Source: Xenophilus sp. E41
GTDB lineage: Bacteria > Pseudomonadota > Gammaproteobacteria > Burkholderiales > Burkholderiaceae_C
Assembly: GCF_003671765.1 (NCBI RefSeq)
Contig: NZ_QPIB01000011.1
Coordinates: 30,174-94,173 of the forward strand
Direction: 5' to 3'
DNA length: 64,000 bases
The notes below the pieces were generated by a model. That model did no database searches. It was given only the letters and a program-made list of their open reading frames with translations, and was not told where the DNA came from. This document shows positions 21,307 through 30,912 of this stretch, one piece after another (the first letter of the stretch is position 1; each line of letters starts with the position of its first letter). The translations under genes and the position numbers were made by a program.

Positions 21307-21969
21307 ATGCGAGCCCTGCTCGTGGAAGACGACGACATGATCGGCCGCAGCCTGCAGCAAGCGCTCGAGGGCGCCGGCTGGTCGGTCGACTGGGTGCGCG
21401 ACGGCCTGCTGGGGGAGAGCGCGCTGGCCGATGGCGGCTACACCTGCGTGCTGCTCGACCTCGGCCTGCCCAAGCAGGACGGCACCGCGCTGCTGCGCCA
21501 TGCGCGCGAGCGCGGCGACCGCACGCCCGTGGTGGTGCTGAGCGCGCGCGACAGCCTGGGCGAGCGCGTGCAGGGCCTGGACCTGGGCGCCGACGACTAC
21601 TTGCCCAAGCCCTTCGAGCTGCCCGAGCTGCTGGCGCGCATGCGCGCCGTGGTGCGCCGCCGTGACGGCGCCGCGCATTCGCTGGTCGGCACCGGCGCGC
21701 TGCAGCTCGACCTGACGACGCGCGAGGTGCTGGTCGACGGCCGGCGCGAGGCACTCACCGCGCGCGAATTCGCCCTGCTGCATGCGCTGCTGGAGCGGCC
21801 CGGCGCCATCCTCTCGCGCGACCAGCTCGAGCACCGCATCTACGGCTGGGGCGAAGAGGTCACGAGCAACGCGGTCGACGTGCTCATCCACGGCATGCGC
21901 CGCAAGATCGGCCAGGAGGCGATCCGCAACGTGCGCGGCCTGGGCTGGCGGGTGAGCGCCGAGCCGTGA
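21307..21969 (+). CDS. QseB/PmrA-like response regulator
   Basis: A 220-residue OmpR-family regulator. The receiver domain has the acidic cluster EDDD (7-10), phospho-acceptor Asp51 in LLDLGLP and Lys in YLPKPF. The winged helix follows (LTAREFALLHALLERPGAILSRDQL quoted in part, then NAVDVLIHGMRRKIG). These match the QseB/PmrA/TctD subgroup. A CTTAAGG sequence at 21231, a PmrA/QseB-type half-site, lies 76 bases upstream and might serve autoregulation. Its stop overlaps the kinase start (GTGA). Confidence 0.88.
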   Translation: MRALLVEDDDMIGRSLQQALEGAGWSVDWVRDGLLGESALADGGYTCVLLDLGLPKQDGTALLRHARERGDRTPVVVLSARDSLGERVQGLDLGADDYLPKPFELPELLARMRAVVRRRDGAAHSLVGTGALQLDLTTREVLVDGRREALTAREFALLHALLERPGAILSRDQLEHRIYGWGEEVTSNAVDVLIHGMRRKIGQEAIRNVRGLGWRVSAEP

Positions 21970-23339
21970 ACCGGGTGCCGCGGCGCGCGCCTTCGCTGCG
22001 TCGTCGGCTGCTGGTGTGGCTGGTGCTGCTGCACCTGCTGGCCATCGTGGCGACGGCCTGGGCCTCGTACGCGATCTACGACCGCGTGATCGAGGGGCTG
22101 CGCGACGACCAGATGCGCACCCTGGCCGAGTCCTATGCCGGCCACCGCGAGGCGCCGTCGCTGCCGACCCTGCCCGCCGGCGCGCTGCGCGAGCACGGGG
22201 CGCTGGCGGTGCAGCTGTGGCAGGCCGACGGCCGCGCGCTGGTGGCCGCTTCTGCCGCCGTGGCGGTGCCGCTGCAGGCCGTCGCGGGCTTTGCCGACGT
22301 GCCGGCCGGCCCCGGCCGGGCCGAGCGCTGGCGCGTCTACACCGCGCCGCCCGGCTTCGCGGCCGATGGCCTGCGCGTGCAGGTGCTGCAGAGCGAGGCC
22401 TGGCGGCATCAGCGCTCGGTGCAGCGCGCACTGATCGAGGGCCTGCCCATCGCACTGCTGCTGCCGGCCGCGCTGGCGCTGCTGTGGGTCATCGTGTGGT
22501 CGGCCTCGCGTGCGCTGCGCGCGGTGGCGGCCGAGGTGGCGGCGCAGGACGAAGCCAGCGTCGACGGCCTGCCGCCCGAGCGCGTGCCCGAGGAGATCGC
22601 GCCGCTGGTGGGGGCCTTCAATTCGCTGCTCGGCCGGCTGCGCGACGCGCTGGCCACGCAGCGCCGCTTCGTGCAGGACGCGGCGCACGAACTGCGCACG
22701 CCCGTCACCGCCATCGCGCTGCAGGTGGAGAACCTGCGCGCCCACATGCCGCCGGGCGAGGCGCAGGAGCGCTTCGCACTGCTGGAGGCCGGCGTCGCGC
22801 GCACGCGGCACCTGCTGGAGCAGCTGCTGCGCCTGTCGCGCCAGGAAGCCGCCGGCCACGGCGCGGCGCCGCCTGCCCAGCGCGTGCCGCTGGCGCCGCT
22901 GCTCGCCGAGGCGATCGCGCAGTTCGCCGACCGCGCCGACCGGCGCCGCATCGACCTGGGCTTCGTCGCCGATCCGGCACTGGCCGACTTCGCGCTCGAG
23001 GGCGAGGCGCAGGAACTGCGCAGCGTGTTCGACAACCTGATCGACAACGCGCTGCGCCACACGGCGCCGGGCAGCACCGTCGACGTGCGCCTGCACCGCG
23101 TCGACGGCGCAGCCGTCGTCGACGTGGTGGACGATGGCCCCGGCATCGACGAGGCCGTGATCGAGCGCGTATTCGACCGCTTCTTCCGGGCGCCCGGCGC
23201 GGCGGCGGGCGGCAGTGGGCTGGGACTGGCGATCGCGCGGGCGGCCGCGTCGCGCCACGGCCTGTGCATCGAGCTGCGCAACCGCGGGCCACAGGACGGC
23301 GGCCGCGGCCTCGTCGCGCGCGTGCGGCGCGCCGGCTGA
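21966..23339 (+). CDS. QseC-like sensor histidine kinase
   Basis: The 457-residue inner-membrane kinase begins with GTG overlapping the regulator stop. It has two membrane helices (about residues 12-36 and 160-180) bounding a periplasmic domain of about 120 residues. After a HAMP-like linker comes the HisKA box QDAAHELRTPVTA with His241, then N-box DNLIDNALRHT, DDGPGI and GSGLGLAI. The signal is not predictable; related kinases sense cations, peptides or small molecules. It should phosphorylate the adjacent regulator. Confidence 0.92.
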   Translation: MNRVPRRAPSLRRRLLVWLVLLHLLAIVATAWASYAIYDRVIEGLRDDQMRTLAESYAGHREAPSLPTLPAGALREHGALAVQLWQADGRALVAASAAVAVPLQAVAGFADVPAGPGRAERWRVYTAPPGFAADGLRVQVLQSEAWRHQRSVQRALIEGLPIALLLPAALALLWVIVWSASRALRAVAAEVAAQDEASVDGLPPERVPEEIAPLVGAFNSLLGRLRDALATQRRFVQDAAHELRTPVTAIALQVENLRAHMPPGEAQERFALLEAGVARTRHLLEQLLRLSRQEAAGHGAAPPAQRVPLAPLLAEAIAQFADRADRRRIDLGFVADPALADFALEGEAQELRSVFDNLIDNALRHTAPGSTVDVRLHRVDGAAVVDVVDDGPGIDEAVIERVFDRFFRAPGAAAGGSGLGLAIARAAASRHGLCIELRNRGPQDGGRGLVARVRRAG

Positions 23340-23497
23340 GGGAAGGTGGGCGCCGCGTCTGGCGCTGCTCACACCCGCCTCATTCGTTGCTCACGCAGGC
23401 CTCAGACACGGCGCCTAGAGTCGTTGGCGGGAGGTCCACCCCAGCGCATGTCGTGCTGCGGCGAGCGACCCCGTCCAACGCCTGAAGAGGAGACTCC

Positions 23498-23860
23498 ATG
23501 TCCACACGCACCCAACGCATCGCCGCCATCCTGGCGCTCGGCAGCCTGGCCGCCCTCGGCTCGATGGCCGCTTCGGCCCAGGCGCGCTGGGACGGCGGCG
23601 GCAGCGAGGCCGTCGGCCAGTCGACCAGCGCGCCGCTGCTCAATTCCACGATGTCGAGCACCGAGGTCTACAACGGCGCCGTGGCCGCGGCCCACGCGAG
23701 CGGCACGGAGGCCATCGGCCAGTCCACCGGCGCCCCGGCGATGGTGTCCCGGGTGTCCGACACCGAGGTCTACAACGGCGCCGTGGCCGCTGCGCACCCG
23801 ACCGGCACCGAAGCCATCGGCCAGTCGACCGCGATGCCGATGCCGGGCACCACACACTGA
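23498..23860 (+). CDS. Small exported repeat protein
   Basis: The 120-residue product has a Sec signal peptide (AAILALGSLAALGSMAASAQA, cut near residue 29). The mature part is built from a 34-residue unit, TEVYNGAVAAAHxxGTEAIGQSTxAPxM, present twice in full (DNA period 102 bases, units from 23660 and 23762) and once as a partial EAVGQST copy at the front. No family is recognised. A good AAGAGGAG ribosome site precedes the ATG. It lies downstream of the QseBC-like pair and may be a target or co-regulated envelope protein. Confidence 0.75.
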   Translation: MSTRTQRIAAILALGSLAALGSMAASAQARWDGGGSEAVGQSTSAPLLNSTMSSTEVYNGAVAAAHASGTEAIGQSTGAPAMVSRVSDTEVYNGAVAAAHPTGTEAIGQSTAMPMPGTTH

Positions 23861-24215
23861 GCGCCCGCCGGGCGCAGGCGCCGCTTGCACGCCGCAGCGG
23901 CGCTGGCGCGAAAGCGGGTGTTCGCATCGAGGGCGGTGAACCAGGCAGCGCTGGGGCTGCCGCGCAACGAAAGTACTGCCTTTTGCAGCGAGGTTCCGAA
24001 GGCTTGGGGCCTTAGTTCACATGCAGCGACGTCAGTGCGACGTGTGGCCCCGAAAAGTGCGGCAGTTCGACCTCCTCGAACCGGATTTCTACTGGCGGGT
24101 AGGTGTTGCTCCTACTCTGCTTTTCTTAAACAACTACCCTCTTGTTGCGGCATCGTTGCGTCCCTAGCCTCGGTGTGTCCGTGCCCATGGGCACCACACC
24201 GAGGAGACGCACTTC
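23861..24215. promoter_or_regulatory. Long leader region of the autotransporter gene
   Basis: This 355-base gap is visibly less GC-rich than its surroundings between about 23960 and 24150. It holds an inverted repeat GTAGG-N7-CCTAC (24099-24115) and a pyrimidine-rich stretch (CTCTGCTTTTCTT, 24115-24127). No -35/-10 pair is clear. GAGGAG (24201-24206) supplies the ribosome site. No ORF with protein-like composition is seen. Confidence 0.45.
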
Positions 24216-27200
24216 ATGCCCACGACGGATGGCTCGCGGCCTGGCCCGGCTCGCATCGGCAAGCTTGTCTGGCCCACGGTGGCGATCGCGATCGCCGTGC
24301 CCTGGGCGGCGCAGCCCGCCTGGGCCGTGTGCACCACAGCAGGTTCCACGGTCACCTGTTCCGGAGCGGCCAACCCGTTCGCACCGAGCTTCTCCACGGC
24401 AGCGGACGACACGACGGTGAACGTCGAACCCGGCGCGGGCGTTGGCGTGCTGCTGGGGGACACGGCGCTCACCATGACGGGCAACAACGCCCAGCTGAAC
24501 AACAGCGGAACGATCGATCCGTCGCTGCTGGGCCTGCTCTCCGTGCTGTCGTCCGGCGCAGTCATCGGCAACGCATCGGCGAGCAACGTCAGCGTCACCA
24601 ACAACGTCGGCGGTGTCATTCGCGGCACCACCGGCGTGCTCGGGCTGAACCTGCTCGGCCTGACGGGCATGGCGCTGGCCACGCAGAACGGAACCGGCGG
24701 CGTGACCACCATCCGCAACGAAGGCACCATCGGCAGCAATGCGCTGCTCGGCGTCACGCTGCTGGGCGCCGATGCGCCGGTGGTCGCCAGCTATGGCGGC
24801 GCGCGGACGAACTTCGTCAACACGGGTCTCATCACGGGGCGCGTGGCCTTCCAGGCATCGGGCACGGCAGGCACCGGCAACACCTTCGCCAACGCCGGCA
24901 CCATCAACGGCGGCGTGTCCATGGGCGCCAACAGCAGCAACACCTTCACGGCGGTGTCGGGGTCCTCGGTCAATTCCGGTGGCGGGCTGGGCCTGGACCT
25001 GAACGTGCTCGGGCTGGCTGGGGTGACGCTGGGCTTTGCGCCCACGGGCGTCGTCGACGGCGGGGCGGGCGGGAACAACACGCTGGTGCTGCAGAACGTG
25101 CTTCCGGAGGCAGGCACCGGCAGCGGCGTTGCGGGCGGGGTGAGCTCCGTGTCGGGTGCCACTTACCGCAACTTCCAGCACCTCACCGTCAACAGCGGCA
25201 CCTGGAACATCCAGGGCGCGCTGGTGTCGGGCGATGCGACGCTCAATGGCGGCCTGGCCAACATCAACAGCGGTGCCGCCTTCGGTGCGGGCACGGTCAC
25301 GGCCAACGGGGGTGCGCTCTCCGCGGCGGTGCCCGGCGTCACGCTGGGCAACGCCTTCACGCTGAACGCCGGCGGCCTGGCCGTGGAGGGTGCGAACGCC
25401 TTCAACCTCTCGGGCGTGCTCTCCGGCGGCGGCGGCCTGTCGAAGGGCGGCGCTGGCACGCTCACGCTGTCGGGCACCAACACCTACACCGGCGGCACGG
25501 CCATCAACGGCGGCGTACTGGCGCTCGCCGGCAGCGGCAGCCTCGCGCCGACAGCCGCCGTGACGCTCGGTGCCGGTGCGGCCTTCGATCTGAGTGCGGC
25601 GGCAGGCAGCCGGACGGTGGGCAGCCTGTCGGGCGCCGCCGGCTCGACGGTCTCGCTGGGCGCGAACACACTGGCATTCGGCGACGTGCAGAACACGAGC
25701 TTTGCGGGCGCCATCACCGGCACGGGCGGCATCGTCAAGCAGGGCACCGGTACGCAGACGCTGACGGGCGTCAACACCTACACCGGCACGACCACCATCG
25801 CCGGCGGCACGCTCGCGCTGTCGGGCGCCGGCAGCCTGGCCGCAGGCAGCAGCGTGAACCTCGCGGGGGCGGGCACCGGCTTCGACATCGCAACGGCCGA
25901 CGGCAACCGCACAGTGGCTGCGCTGTCGGGCGCGTCGGGGTCGACCGTCACGCTGGGCGCGAACACGCTGGGCTTCGGCAACGGAACCAGCCAGACCTTC
26001 GCCGGCACGATCACGGGCAGCGGCGGCATCGTGAAGCAGGGGGCGGGCACGCAGACGTTCACCGGCGTGAACGCCTTCGCCGGCGGTACCACGGTGAACG
26101 CCGGCACGCTGGCGCTGGCAGGCGCCGGCAGTCTGGCGCCGACCGGCGTCCTGGCCCTGGCCAATCCCGGGGCCGTCTTCGACATCGCCGCGGCCGACGG
26201 CAACCGCACGGTGGGCGGCCTTGCCGGAACCGCAGGCACGACGGTGGCCCTGGGCGCCAACAGCCTGGCCTTCGGGGATGGCAGCAACCAGACCTTCGCC
26301 GGCAGCATCAGCGGCAGCGGCGGCATCGTGAAGCAGGGCAGCGGCACGCAGACGCTGACGGGAGCCAACGTCTACGCCGGGCCCACGACCGTCACCGCCG
26401 GCACGCTGGCGCTGGCCGGCGGAGGAAGCATCGCACCCTCGACCGCACTGAGCCTCACCGCCAGCGGCGCGGCCTTCGACCTGAGCGCGGCGGGCGGAGC
26501 GCGGACCGTCGGGTCGCTCTCGGGCGTCGCCGGCACCACCGTCCAGCTCGGCGCCGGCGGCCTGGGCTTCGGCGATGCCAGCAGCCAGACCTTCGCCGGC
26601 GCCATCACGGGCGGCGGCGGTATCGTGAAGCAGGGAGCCGGCACGCAGACGCTGAGCGGCGCGAACACCTTCGCCGGCGGCACGACGATCACCGGCGGAA
26701 CACTGGCACTGGGCGGCGGGGGCAGCCTGCTGTCGACCGGCGCGCTCGACCTGGCGAACGCGGGCACGGTGTTCGACATCGGCGGCGCCTCGGGCGCCCG
26801 GAGCGTCGGGGCGCTGTCGGGCGCGGCAGGTTCCACCGTCCAGCTGGGCGGCAACACACTGGCCTTCGGCGATGCGAGCAACCAGGTGTTCGCGGGCAGC
26901 ATCGCCGGCAGCGGCGCCGTCGTGAAGCAGGGCAGCGGCACGCAGACGCTCACGGGGGCCAGCACCTACGGCGGCGGAACCACCATCAACGCCGGCACGC
27001 TGGCACTCGGCGCCGGCGGCAGCCTGCTCGCCACCGGCGCGATCGATCTGGCGCAGCCGGGCACCGTGTTCGACATCGCGGCCTCGGGGGCAGCGCAGAC
27101 GATCGGCGCGCTGGCGGGTGCGGGTGGCACCACGGTGCAGCTCGGCGCCAACGATCTTGCCTTCGGCGATGCGAGCGACCAGGTGTTCGGCGGCACGTTC

Positions 27201-29957
27201 GCCGGTGCGGGCGGCATCCTGAAGCAGGGCAGCGGCATCCAGACGCTCACGGCCGCACAGGGCCACACGGGCGGCACCACCGTCGATGCCGGTGTGCTGG
27301 CGCTCGCGGGCGCTGGCAGCCTGGCGCCCGGCGGTGCGGTCACGGTCAATGCGGGCGGCCGCTTCGACATCGCGGCCGCCTCGGCACCGCAGACGATCGG
27401 CTCGCTCGCGGGAACGGGCGGTGCCGTGCAGCTCGGCGGCAACACGCTGAGCTTCGGGGACGCCAGCAGCCAGAGCTACGCCGGCGTCATCGAAGGCACC
27501 GGCAGCATCGTGAAGCAGGGTCCGGGCACGCAGACGCTCACCGGTGCGAACACCTTCACGGGGGGCACCGCCATCGACGGCGGTACGCTGGCGCTGTCGG
27601 GCGCGGGCAGCCTGTCGGCGCAGGGCGCGGTCGACGTGGCGGGCGGCGCGAGCTTCGACATTTCAGGTGCGGACGGGGACCGCACGATCGGTGCCCTGAG
27701 TGGCGCGGCGGGCAGCGCGGTGCGGCTGGGCGGCAACGACCTGCGCTTCGGCGATGCATCCGGTTCCGTGTTCGCGGGCGACATCACCGGCCTGGGCGGC
27801 ATCGTCAAGCTGGGCACCGGCACGCACACCCTGACTGGCACCAACAGCTACGCCGGTGGCACCACCGTCGAGGCCGGCACATTGGCGGCCGGCAGCGCCG
27901 GTGCCTTCGTGCAGGGCACTGGCTACACCGTGAACGGCGGCACGCTCGACCTCGGCAGTTGGGACCTCACCGCCTCGAGCCTGGCGGGCACGGGCGGCAA
28001 CGTCGCTCTGCAAGGCCAGACCCTCACGGTCGACCAGGCGATCGACACGAGCTACGCCGGCGGGCTCTCCGGCAGCGGCAGCCTGGTCAAGGCCGGACCC
28101 GGCACGCTGACCTTGAGCGGCAGCAGCAGCTACGGCGGCGGCACGATGCTGGATGCCGGGCGTCTGAACGTCGGCACTGCCACGTCGCTCGGGACCGGCC
28201 CGCTGACAGCGGCGGCGGGCACAACCCTCGGCTTCTCGGCCGACGGCATCGCACTTCCGAACCCGATCACCACAGCGGGTGTCGGCGCGTTCACCGTCGA
28301 CACCGCCGGCCACTCGGCGGTGCTGTCCGGGGGCATCGGCGGCACGGCCGATCTGGTCAAGGACGGGCTCGGCACGCTGCAGCTCGCCGTGGCCAACAAC
28401 AACTACACCGGAAGCACCACGGTCGCCGCCGGCACCCTGCAGGCCGGCGCGGCCGGCGCCTTCGGTGGAGGCGGCGCCTATGCAATCGCGCCGGGTGCGA
28501 CGCTGGACCAGGCGGGCCACAACCAGACGCTGCCGTCGGTGGCGAACGCCGGCACCGTCAGCCTGGCCGGCACGGCGCCCGGCACCGTGCTCACGGTCAC
28601 CGGCACGTGGGCAAGCAGCGGCGGTGTGCTGCAGCAGGGCGCCGGCGCCACGGCGGACCGGCTGGTGCTCAGCGGGTCGGGGGCCAGCGCCACCGGCACC
28701 ACCAACCTGCGCATCGTCGACCAGGGGCTCGGCGCGCCGACCACGGGCAACGGGCTCGAGCTGGTGGGCACCGCGAACGGCGGCGCCCTCGGCAGCGGTG
28801 TGTTCCAACTGGCGGCGCCGGTCTCGGCCGGCGCCTACGACTACCGACTCGCGCGGACCGACAGCGCGGTGTACCTCACCAACAACATCGGAGGCGGCGG
28901 CGGCGGAGGAGGAGATGGGGGTGGCTCAGGCGGGGGCGACGGGGGAGGCAATGGGGGCGGTGGCGGTGGCGGCGGCATCCCCGGCGCGGCCATTCCCACC
29001 TATCGGGCGGAGGCGCCGATCTACACCGCCATCGGTGCGCAGCTGCGGCAGGCCGACCTGGCCATGCTCGGCGGCTCACGCCAGCGCACCGGCGATGACC
29101 CGGTGGGCGGCGATGCCGACGGGCGGACCGGCCGACGTGCCTGGGCGCGCTTCATCACGTTGGACAAGGACATCCGCCAGGGCGGAGAGCTGGCGCCGAC
29201 CAGCCGCGGCCGCTTGAAGGGGCTGCAGGCCGGCACCGACCTGTGGGTCGATGGGCCGTGGCGCGCCGGCGTGTACGTGGGTCAACTGGAAGGCGACCTG
29301 CGCGTGCGCGGCTTCGCGCGAGGCATGGTGGGCTACGACGCAGGCTCGACCGACGTGCGGAGCCAATTCCTGGGCGGCTATGTCACCTGGCAGGGCGAAT
29401 CCGGCCTGTATGTCGACGGCGTGCTGCAGGCATCGCGCCACCGCTACACCGTGATGCCCACGCTGGGCCCGCGCAGCGGCGGCAAGGGCAACGGCCTGCT
29501 GGCTTCGGTCGAGGTCGGCAAGAGCTTCGCCATCGCGCCGGGCTGGAGTCTGGAGCCGCAGGTGCAACTGGTGCACCAGCGATTGAGCCTGGACGATGCA
29601 GTGCTCTCGGGCGCGACGGTCCAGCAGGACCTGCACAGCGGCTGGATCGCGCGCGCGGGCCTGCGGATCAAGGGCGACCTGAGCACGGCTGCAGGCCCGG
29701 TGCAGCCCTACGCCCAGATCAACTGGTCCCGGCGCTCGTCGGGCACCGACACGACGCGCTTCATCGGGCTGGGCGGCGCCACCGGCTTCGGCACCGCGAC
29801 GGGTGGCAGCAGCGCCGAGCTGGTGGCGGGTGCGAGCTGGCAGTTCAGGCCCGGCGCGAGCCTCTATGGAGAGGTCGGCAAGAGCTGGGCCACCGGGGGC
29901 GACACCCGCGTGCGCGGGGGCCTGAATGCGAGCCTGGGGGTGAAAGTCCGCTGGTAG
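24216..29957 (+). CDS. Type Va autotransporter with repetitive beta-helix passenger
   Basis: The 1913-residue protein is a self-secreting surface protein. It has a signal peptide (hydrophobic core VAIAIAVPWAAQPAWA, cut near residue 37), then a passenger rich in Gly, Ala, Thr, Ser and Asn with passenger-associated repeats such as GGTLALSGAGSL and GTQTLTGANTF. A Gly/Asp linker follows (about residues 1558-1588), and then a beta-barrel translocator from about residue 1643 ending LGVKVRW, an aromatic C-terminus as required by the BAM machinery. No catalytic triad or RGD is evident, so adhesin or biofilm roles are more likely than proteolysis. The gene is single. Confidence 0.93.
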   Translation: MPTTDGSRPGPARIGKLVWPTVAIAIAVPWAAQPAWAVCTTAGSTVTCSGAANPFAPSFSTAADDTTVNVEPGAGVGVLLGDTALTMTGNNAQLNNSGTIDPSLLGLLSVLSSGAVIGNASASNVSVTNNVGGVIRGTTGVLGLNLLGLTGMALATQNGTGGVTTIRNEGTIGSNALLGVTLLGADAPVVASYGGARTNFVNTGLITGRVAFQASGTAGTGNTFANAGTINGGVSMGANSSNTFTAVSGSSVNSGGGLGLDLNVLGLAGVTLGFAPTGVVDGGAGGNNTLVLQNVLPEAGTGSGVAGGVSSVSGATYRNFQHLTVNSGTWNIQGALVSGDATLNGGLANINSGAAFGAGTVTANGGALSAAVPGVTLGNAFTLNAGGLAVEGANAFNLSGVLSGGGGLSKGGAGTLTLSGTNTYTGGTAINGGVLALAGSGSLAPTAAVTLGAGAAFDLSAAAGSRTVGSLSGAAGSTVSLGANTLAFGDVQNTSFAGAITGTGGIVKQGTGTQTLTGVNTYTGTTTIAGGTLALSGAGSLAAGSSVNLAGAGTGFDIATADGNRTVAALSGASGSTVTLGANTLGFGNGTSQTFAGTITGSGGIVKQGAGTQTFTGVNAFAGGTTVNAGTLALAGAGSLAPTGVLALANPGAVFDIAAADGNRTVGGLAGTAGTTVALGANSLAFGDGSNQTFAGSISGSGGIVKQGSGTQTLTGANVYAGPTTVTAGTLALAGGGSIAPSTALSLTASGAAFDLSAAGGARTVGSLSGVAGTTVQLGAGGLGFGDASSQTFAGAITGGGGIVKQGAGTQTLSGANTFAGGTTITGGTLALGGGGSLLSTGALDLANAGTVFDIGGASGARSVGALSGAAGSTVQLGGNTLAFGDASNQVFAGSIAGSGAVVKQGSGTQTLTGASTYGGGTTINAGTLALGAGGSLLATGAIDLAQPGTVFDIAASGAAQTIGALAGAGGTTVQLGANDLAFGDASDQVFGGTFAGAGGILKQGSGIQTLTAAQGHTGGTTVDAGVLALAGAGSLAPGGAVTVNAGGRFDIAAASAPQTIGSLAGTGGAVQLGGNTLSFGDASSQSYAGVIEGTGSIVKQGPGTQTLTGANTFTGGTAIDGGTLALSGAGSLSAQGAVDVAGGASFDISGADGDRTIGALSGAAGSAVRLGGNDLRFGDASGSVFAGDITGLGGIVKLGTGTHTLTGTNSYAGGTTVEAGTLAAGSAGAFVQGTGYTVNGGTLDLGSWDLTASSLAGTGGNVALQGQTLTVDQAIDTSYAGGLSGSGSLVKAGPGTLTLSGSSSYGGGTMLDAGRLNVGTATSLGTGPLTAAAGTTLGFSADGIALPNPITTAGVGAFTVDTAGHSAVLSGGIGGTADLVKDGLGTLQLAVANNNYTGSTTVAAGTLQAGAAGAFGGGGAYAIAPGATLDQAGHNQTLPSVANAGTVSLAGTAPGTVLTVTGTWASSGGVLQQGAGATADRLVLSGSGASATGTTNLRIVDQGLGAPTTGNGLELVGTANGGALGSGVFQLAAPVSAGAYDYRLARTDSAVYLTNNIGGGGGGGGDGGGSGGGDGGGNGGGGGGGGIPGAAIPTYRAEAPIYTAIGAQLRQADLAMLGGSRQRTGDDPVGGDADGRTGRRAWARFITLDKDIRQGGELAPTSRGRLKGLQAGTDLWVDGPWRAGVYVGQLEGDLRVRGFARGMVGYDAGSTDVRSQFLGGYVTWQGESGLYVDGVLQASRHRYTVMPTLGPRSGGKGNGLLASVEVGKSFAIAPGWSLEPQVQLVHQRLSLDDAVLSGATVQQDLHSGWIARAGLRIKGDLSTAAGPVQPYAQINWSRRSSGTDTTRFIGLGGATGFGTATGGSSAELVAGASWQFRPGASLYGEVGKSWATGGDTRVRGGLNASLGVKVRW
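25458..27830 (+). repeat. Nine tandem units of about 99 codons in the autotransporter passenger
   Basis: The anchor ACGCAGACG or a close variant occurs at 25458, 25752, 26049, 26346, 26643, 26940, 27237, 27528 and 27822. Spacings are 294, then five of exactly 297, then 291 and 294. Each unit encodes a pattern like GGTLALxGxGSL, FDIAxxxGxRTVGxLSG, TVxLGxNxLxFGDxSxQ, FAGxIxGxGGIVKQGxGTQTLTG. The units differ in sequence but hold length. Confidence 0.9.
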
Positions 29958-29981
29958 GTCGAGCGCTCGCGGGGCAACGCG

Positions 29982-30689
29982 TCAGTCGTCGCGGCTGGCC
30001 AGCAGCCCACGCCACACCAGCGCCCCCAGCACCGCCCCGACGATCGGCGCCACCCAGAACAGCCACAGCTCGCCCATCGCATAGCCGGGGCCGAAGAGCG
30101 CCACGCCGGTGCTGCGCGCCGGGTTGACCGAGGTGTTGGTCACCGGGATCGACACCAGGTGGATGAGCGTGAGGCACAGGCCGATCGCGAGGCCGCCGAA
30201 GCCCGCGGCGGCCCGCTTGGCCGTGGCGCCGAGGATGACGACCAGGAAGACCGCCGTCAGCACCACCTCGCACACCAGCGCCGCCCGCATCGAGTAGCCG
30301 CCGGGCGAGTGCTCGCCGTAGCCGTTGGTGGCGAAGCCGCCCAGCTGTGCGCCGGCCTTGCCGCTGGCGATCAGCCACAGCACGCCGGCCGCCGCGATCC
30401 CGCCGAGCACCTGCGAGACGATGTAGCCCGGCAGGCGCGCGGCCGGAAAGCGCCCGCCGACCGTCAGGCCGATGGACACCGCTGGGTTGAAGTGGCCGCC
30501 CGAGATGGGCCCCAGCGCGTAGGCGCCCGTGAGCACGGTGAGGCCGAAGGCCAGCGCCACGCCGGCGAAGCCGATGCCCAGTTGCGGAAAGCCGGCGGCG
30601 AGCACAGCGCTGCCGCAGCCGCCGAGTACGAGCCAGAAGGTGCCGACGAATTCGGCCGCCCACGCCTTGACGGTGTGTTGTGTGTCCAT
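29982..30689 (-). CDS. aqpZ: Aquaporin Z
   Basis: AqpZ is an inner-membrane water channel. The 235-residue product has six hydrophobic helices and both NPA loops: [10 protein letters not shown] near residue 65 and SVNPARST near residue 190, the latter carrying the selectivity-filter Arg. A His in [10 protein letters not shown] fits the water-selective (not glycerol) type, and an early Phe occurs in [20 protein letters not shown] is taken as the start; upstream codons lie in the leader. It is convergent with the autotransporter with a 24-base gap. The 223-base gap upstream holds no other feature I can support. Confidence 0.93.
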   Translation of the reverse strand: MDTQHTVKAWAAEFVGTFWLVLGGCGSAVLAAGFPQLGIGFAGVALAFGLTVLTGAYALGPISGGHFNPAVSIGLTVGGRFPAARLPGYIVSQVLGGIAAAGVLWLIASGKAGAQLGGFATNGYGEHSPGGYSMRAALVCEVVLTAVFLVVILGATAKRAAAGFGGLAIGLCLTLIHLVSIPVTNTSVNPARSTGVALFGPGYAMGELWLFWVAPIVGAVLGALVWRGLLASRDD

Positions 30690-30912
30690 TCCCTGAAGTC
30701 CTTGTGTGGTTGCGAGAAAGAAAGAGAAAGACGGCCGCAGGGCCGTCGTTTCGGGGGCGGATTCTAGGAACGGGCGCGGCCTTGCCAACTGCTTTGCAGA
30801 CGCTTTGCGCGCAGCTCTTCACGCTGCCTGCGGTTTTCGATTGCGCCGCCAGGGCGCCGGCCCGCGCTATGCTGCTCGCCCCGGCTGCCGGCCGATGCTG
30901 GAGTGCGTTGCG

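Noticed and set aside
25458-27830. CRISPR-like or satellite array
   Set aside because: The units are 297 nt, translate in frame and lack short identical repeats with unique spacers.
23885-29098. Long alternative frame over the autotransporter gene
   Set aside because: It exists because the Gly/Ala/Thr repeats lack stops in other frames. It has no signal peptide or barrel, and the 24216 frame explains the region fully.
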